A DNA stretch of 64,000 nucleotides from positions 25,102,876-25,166,875 of the forward strand of contig NC_092567.1 of assembly GCF_037975245.1 (NCBI RefSeq), written 5' to 3'. Under the pieces are notes generated by a model, which did no database searches, was not told where the DNA came from, and worked only from the letters and a program-made list of their open reading frames with translations. Origin of the DNA: Apostichopus japonicus. Lineage: Eukaryota > Echinodermata > Holothuroidea > Aspidochirotida > Stichopodidae. The position numbers were made by a program, and so were the translations under genes. Shown here piece by piece: positions 60,617 through 64,000 of this stretch (position 1 is its first letter; every line of letters starts with the position of its first letter).

Positions 60617-60782
60617 CTTTAGGAATCACAAATGATTTCGAGTTGGTCAGCATCATGTTTGATCTCTAGAGTAAGGCAAAATATGTCACCAAAAACAGAA
60701 CTAGTATTGTTCGATACAGGTGACAAACGCCTACAGTGGAATTACGACCTTCCTTACCGGTTTCGAACCTCTGGACATACAA

Positions 60783-60940
60783 TTAGCGTCCATAGTCTAG
60801 TGGTTAGGGTGTCCGCGTACAGAGCGGAAGGCCCGTGGTTCGAATCCCGGTGGAGGCTGAAAGTTTTTTCACTGTTCTTCATTTTCCAACTCATTACGAT
60901 TTTCATTTGTATATATATATGTACATATAAATATATATAT
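60783..60940 (+). repeat. tRNA-derived SINE, second family, with head
   Basis: The head resembles a tRNA: seven-base acceptor pairs with one mismatch (GCGTCCA / TGGAGGC), A-box TAGTCTAGTGGTTAG, an anticodon stem TCCGC/GCGGA and B-box GGTTCGAATCC. The T-stem has two mismatches and the body continues into the GCTGAAAGTTTTTTCACTG segment and a (TA)n tail, so it is a SINE and not a tRNA gene. Confidence 0.82.
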
Positions 60941-63111
60941 ATGTTACGATGGCAATGGCCAGTGCAGACTTTGCGTAGAAGAAAAGCTCGCAATCTTACA
61001 GGACAGAATAAACCAAAAAACTGAGCTTGTCTCAAAGTGTCGCCATGGTAACATACCTGCACCCAGCTGTGCTAGGAAGAAATAAGGTCAAACGATCATT
61101 TTGCGTCCCGTTGTCGGAAGCTAAAGAGTTGGTACAGCTTAGTTATGAAGGAAGGAGGGATATTTAATCAATCTCTTGACCGTTTATTCTAAAATAAGGA
61201 GCAGTAGTTATTGTATATAGGATTTCACCAATGCATGGCAGTCTATGTGAAACTGATTAAATCAGGCTTTTCCCTTTCTTTTAGCTTCCCAGTCATTTTT
61301 CCGTTTTCTGTCACTATTATTTTAGTGGAAGTAGAAATGTTGTTTCATTTATATTCTTTGTTGAAATGTTAACAATGAGCTAACTGTTAAATGAGTAACA
61401 AGAGTTATTTTTAACTTTAACCTACCACTGAGAGCACTTACAGAACAGCTACAAAATTTGATAAATCAAAACTGCTTATTAGTGAATAAAAGGGAGTATG
61501 AACACGACGTGTCTTGCCAAACTTACCTAAAACATTGGTAATTTGAATAAATAAAGTTGTGCTGATCTAAGATAACTTTAGAGGGAGCTGCAATGTGAAC
61601 GTTTTCACCGTGACAAATACCATCCTACGTGATTATCAAGTTTTTCCAAGACGCGCATGCGCAATACAAGCAACCTTTTCACAACAATCAGTCCGAACCC
61701 ACTGATTATATACAGTACATAGGGAATTTAAATTTCTCTGTGTAAGCTAGGTACGGTATACATTACATAAAACATGCACACAAGTCAACATAACTTGAAC
61801 GAGGTCAAATCAATAAATCTGGTGCTTAACAGCGATAAGGTACGCTTCTTGTGTACAAGTTTAATCTGCTAACAGCAGCTGCCGTTCGTTGACTGTAACG
61901 TTTGGAAGGTACGTGTCGTAACTAATACTATAGTTACAGCGTTATTCTGCCAGAATTCTGTGCAAGTTTCTGTAAGTTTGTATAACTGCTCCTATTGACA
62001 TTCATGTTAATGTTATAACATAAGCTGACACACGCTACTTCCACCTCTTACTCAAGATTAACGTTTAGTTATGTTCAAGATCACGGCTAAATCTTCGATC
62101 GTCGCCCTTTTGGGCAGTGTTTATTTACGAATACAACGTAGGATAGGATGCATAGTTTAGGACCTGTTTCGCGAGAAGTTGTTCAGAAATGTTTTATGCA
62201 ATTGGTGCTGTACAGAGTGATTATGTACTAGCCTAGTTACTCCATATCAATCAGAACCTAACGGTTCAAACTTTTGAGTTGATACGGTATTGTAAACCAC
62301 ATATACATTAGTGAATTCTTTGTCACTATGAACCTCAACTTTCTACCTGTACTAGTCTAGTTCAAACTTGATGTCCCCCACCCCCATAGGTGCAAAACTG
62401 GAGATGTTACAAATGTTCTTGAAGTGAAATAATCTAACAACTCCATGTCAAACAGCTTCCTTTTTCTATCGGTGTAAGATATTTGTATATGAGATTTAGA
62501 GATCTCACACGAAGATGATACATGAGTCATGGATCAAGTCTCATGGTAAACCATTGAAAAGTTTGAGTACAGTATGCCGAACAGATGTTAACTTGAAAAC
62601 ACTGGTCGTAAGAGGGATAGTTATCCTGGTATAGTCCATCTCCCCCCGCCCCATTCCCCCTGTCTATGACCAACAACTTTTCACACAAGTGTTATTCAAT
62701 CATATCATTCTGTGTGGTGACCAGTGGAGTGTAAACAAAGCCACTTGCTTTCATTAATGGTTTTCTTTTAGCATGCCAATAATTTATAAAAAGTACTGCT
62801 AGCACAATCTCCCCTCCAAAAATGCCCAACTTTAAATGGGTTAAGTAGTTAGAACTCCTTCCTTTCTTGTTTAAATGTTATTTTAGGTTTAAATATCACA
62901 ATCTTGAGCTAAAATACTGTGGAATAGTTCATATAAAGTGTTGCAGTTGTTAAGAATAACTTAGCCTTAAGCCCTCACATTTTGTCATCTTCTTCTTTCA
63001 AATGGGTACGTACTTCAAGAATTGACCACATCTTTCCTGTAAGAATTGATTCTGTATATGGTGTCCCATTCAATGCAAATATCCAGCTTCTTCAGATTTT
63101 TTTTTTTTCAG
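60941..63111. other. Region between the minus-strand gene and the last plus-strand exon
   Basis: No further coding exon was recognised on either strand. It should hold the promoter and any 5' non-coding exons of the plus-strand gene at 63133, and possibly upstream exons of the minus-strand gene. The piece around 61650-61670 (GACGCGCATGCGCAATAC) contains a CGCATGCGC palindrome resembling an NRF1 site, a common feature of metazoan promoters; this is suggestive only. Confidence 0.4.
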
Positions 63112-63132
63112 GCTGATTTGAACAAATACACA

Positions 63133-63474
63133 ATGGATAGGTCTGCACCAAGCACTCAAAGGGCCACAGATTTTTATCGCCTCTTCCGAAGCGGAAACCA
63201 TCTGGAAATGATTTCAAATTTAATAACTCTAGCGAACAATGAAGATGTGGATAAACATGATCTGGCGTTTCTGATGGTCATCCTTCGAACAATCACAGAC
63301 TGTCATTTACGAAGGGTAGTCCTTCACGACCAGAGATGTTTAAACGCTCTGACACTTTTCCTTGATAATGTTCAACAGAACGAGGCATCCAGAGACTCAA
63401 AACCATTTCCGCAAGATGTGGCAGACATTGAAGAAATACTAAGAGCGCCACCTCTGAGCCCTGATATCCCATAA
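63133..63474 (+). CDS. Small unrecognised protein, 113 aa, single coding exon seen
   Basis: A strong pyrimidine-tract acceptor (T10 then CAG) precedes 63112; the first ATG is at 63133 and the frame ends at TAA 63474. The frame is also open from the acceptor to the ATG, so an upstream coding exon is possible. The product reads like a helical-repeat (ARM/HEAT-like) fragment: FYRLFRSGNHLEMISNLITL, LAFLMVILRTITDCHLRR, CLNALTLFLDNVQQ, and a Pro-rich tail ending PPLSPDIP. I do not recognise the family. AATAAA at 63743-63748 fits as its polyadenylation signal. Confidence 0.65.
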   Translation: MDRSAPSTQRATDFYRLFRSGNHLEMISNLITLANNEDVDKHDLAFLMVILRTITDCHLRRVVLHDQRCLNALTLFLDNVQQNEASRDSKPFPQDVADIEEILRAPPLSPDIP

Positions 63475-63742
63475 GTTTGGACGAGTCATGAAACTGGACT
63501 TCACTATTAGCGATTACTGGATGGGAAGGGGGGGGGGGAGGGCTGGATATTGGGAATTTAATTATACCAAGCTTAAAGCCAAAGTTTAATGTCACAAGTT
63601 TTGCCTTCAAAATGCTTAGTGCTTTTTGCTTTTGAACATGAAGCTTGTAAGGGCTATATTGACATGGACGAGACCAAATGGGTCTTTACTCCAAAGACAA
63701 ATGGACTAACTTTCCGGCTTATTGTTCTTCCTGATTTATGAC

Positions 63743-63748
63743 AATAAA
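63743..63748 (+). terminator. Candidate polyadenylation signal for the 63133 gene
   Basis: AATAAA in a GACAATAAAGCAAC context 269 bases after the stop codon, the only canonical hexamer close by. Confidence 0.5.
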
Positions 63749-64000
63749 GCAACTAAATCTGTCAAAGGCATTCAGTTTTGCATTCAGATTAAAGCTCTTA
63801 GCTAGAGTACAAGTACTTCTTAAAGTTCATCAGTATAATCAGTAGTCATAAAGATCATATCACCCATGTTCAAATTTCAATAATCATTTTAATGCCGCTT
63901 TAAAAGTTGTCATCTAGTGTAAGATATTTAAAAGTCTTTTTAAACACTTAAATGAGCTAGGACTACTTTGGAGGATCAGACCTTCTATGAAAGTACTGTT

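Noticed and set aside
60791-60857. Possible functional tRNA gene
   Set aside because: T-stem mismatches, odd anticodon loop and continuation into a dispersed SINE body with a truncated neighbour copy.

Overview
This is a window of animal nuclear DNA. It is AT-rich and carries intron-rich genes with GT-AG introns, tRNA-derived SINEs, 5'-truncated LINEs, foldback and MITE-type DNA transposons, and many minisatellites. The gene content and the dense small-transposon landscape fit a marine invertebrate deuterostome, with an echinoderm such as a sea cucumber as my best guess. The species is an inference; the genes alone do not prove it. All exon models were built by reading frames across splice sites, and the phases were checked to be consistent.

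Layout. At 1-13743 (minus) lies the 5' part of TOP3B, twelve coding exons that encode the Toprim domain and the catalytic-Tyr core; the C-terminal zinc-ribbon exons are beyond the left edge. It is head-to-head with CCDC59/TAP26 (plus, 14219-16410), separated by about 475 bp that probably acts as a shared promoter. RAD51AP1 follows (plus, 18504-24757, 8 exons, 386 aa) and converges on GCC1/GCC88, a GRIP-domain golgin (minus, 28522-42969, 17 exons, 720 aa). At 43-48.5 kb there is a transposon-rich intergenic region. A two-exon Golgi carbohydrate sulfotransferase lies at 48519-49787 (minus). Another long repeat-rich region fills 49.8-57.3 kb. The 3' part of an unrecognised gene lies at 57327-60616 (minus), and a short unrecognised coding exon at 63133-63474 (plus) closes the window.

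Functional grouping. TOP3B (decatenation, R-loops), RAD51AP1 (homologous recombination) and CCDC59 (ribosome biogenesis or nuclear) are nucleic-acid proteins. GCC1 and the sulfotransferase are Golgi proteins. I see no sign of an operon-like system; the proximity looks like ordinary animal gene order.

Most interesting signal. Several introns of TOP3B and GCC1 have repeats or retroelement fragments that begin exactly at, or span, the 5' splice site. TOP3B exon 10's last ~45 nt plus its donor are tandemly repeated five times in the intron. TOP3B exon 6's 3' end plus donor is duplicated. GCC1 exons 8 and 13 have donor-bounded tandem duplications. LINE fragments abut the donors of TOP3B exon 3 and GCC1 exon 10, the latter giving an open reading frame that runs from exon into LINE. 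The window also holds several DNA transposon copies with clean target-site duplications, one of them nested, with a related empty site elsewhere in the window.
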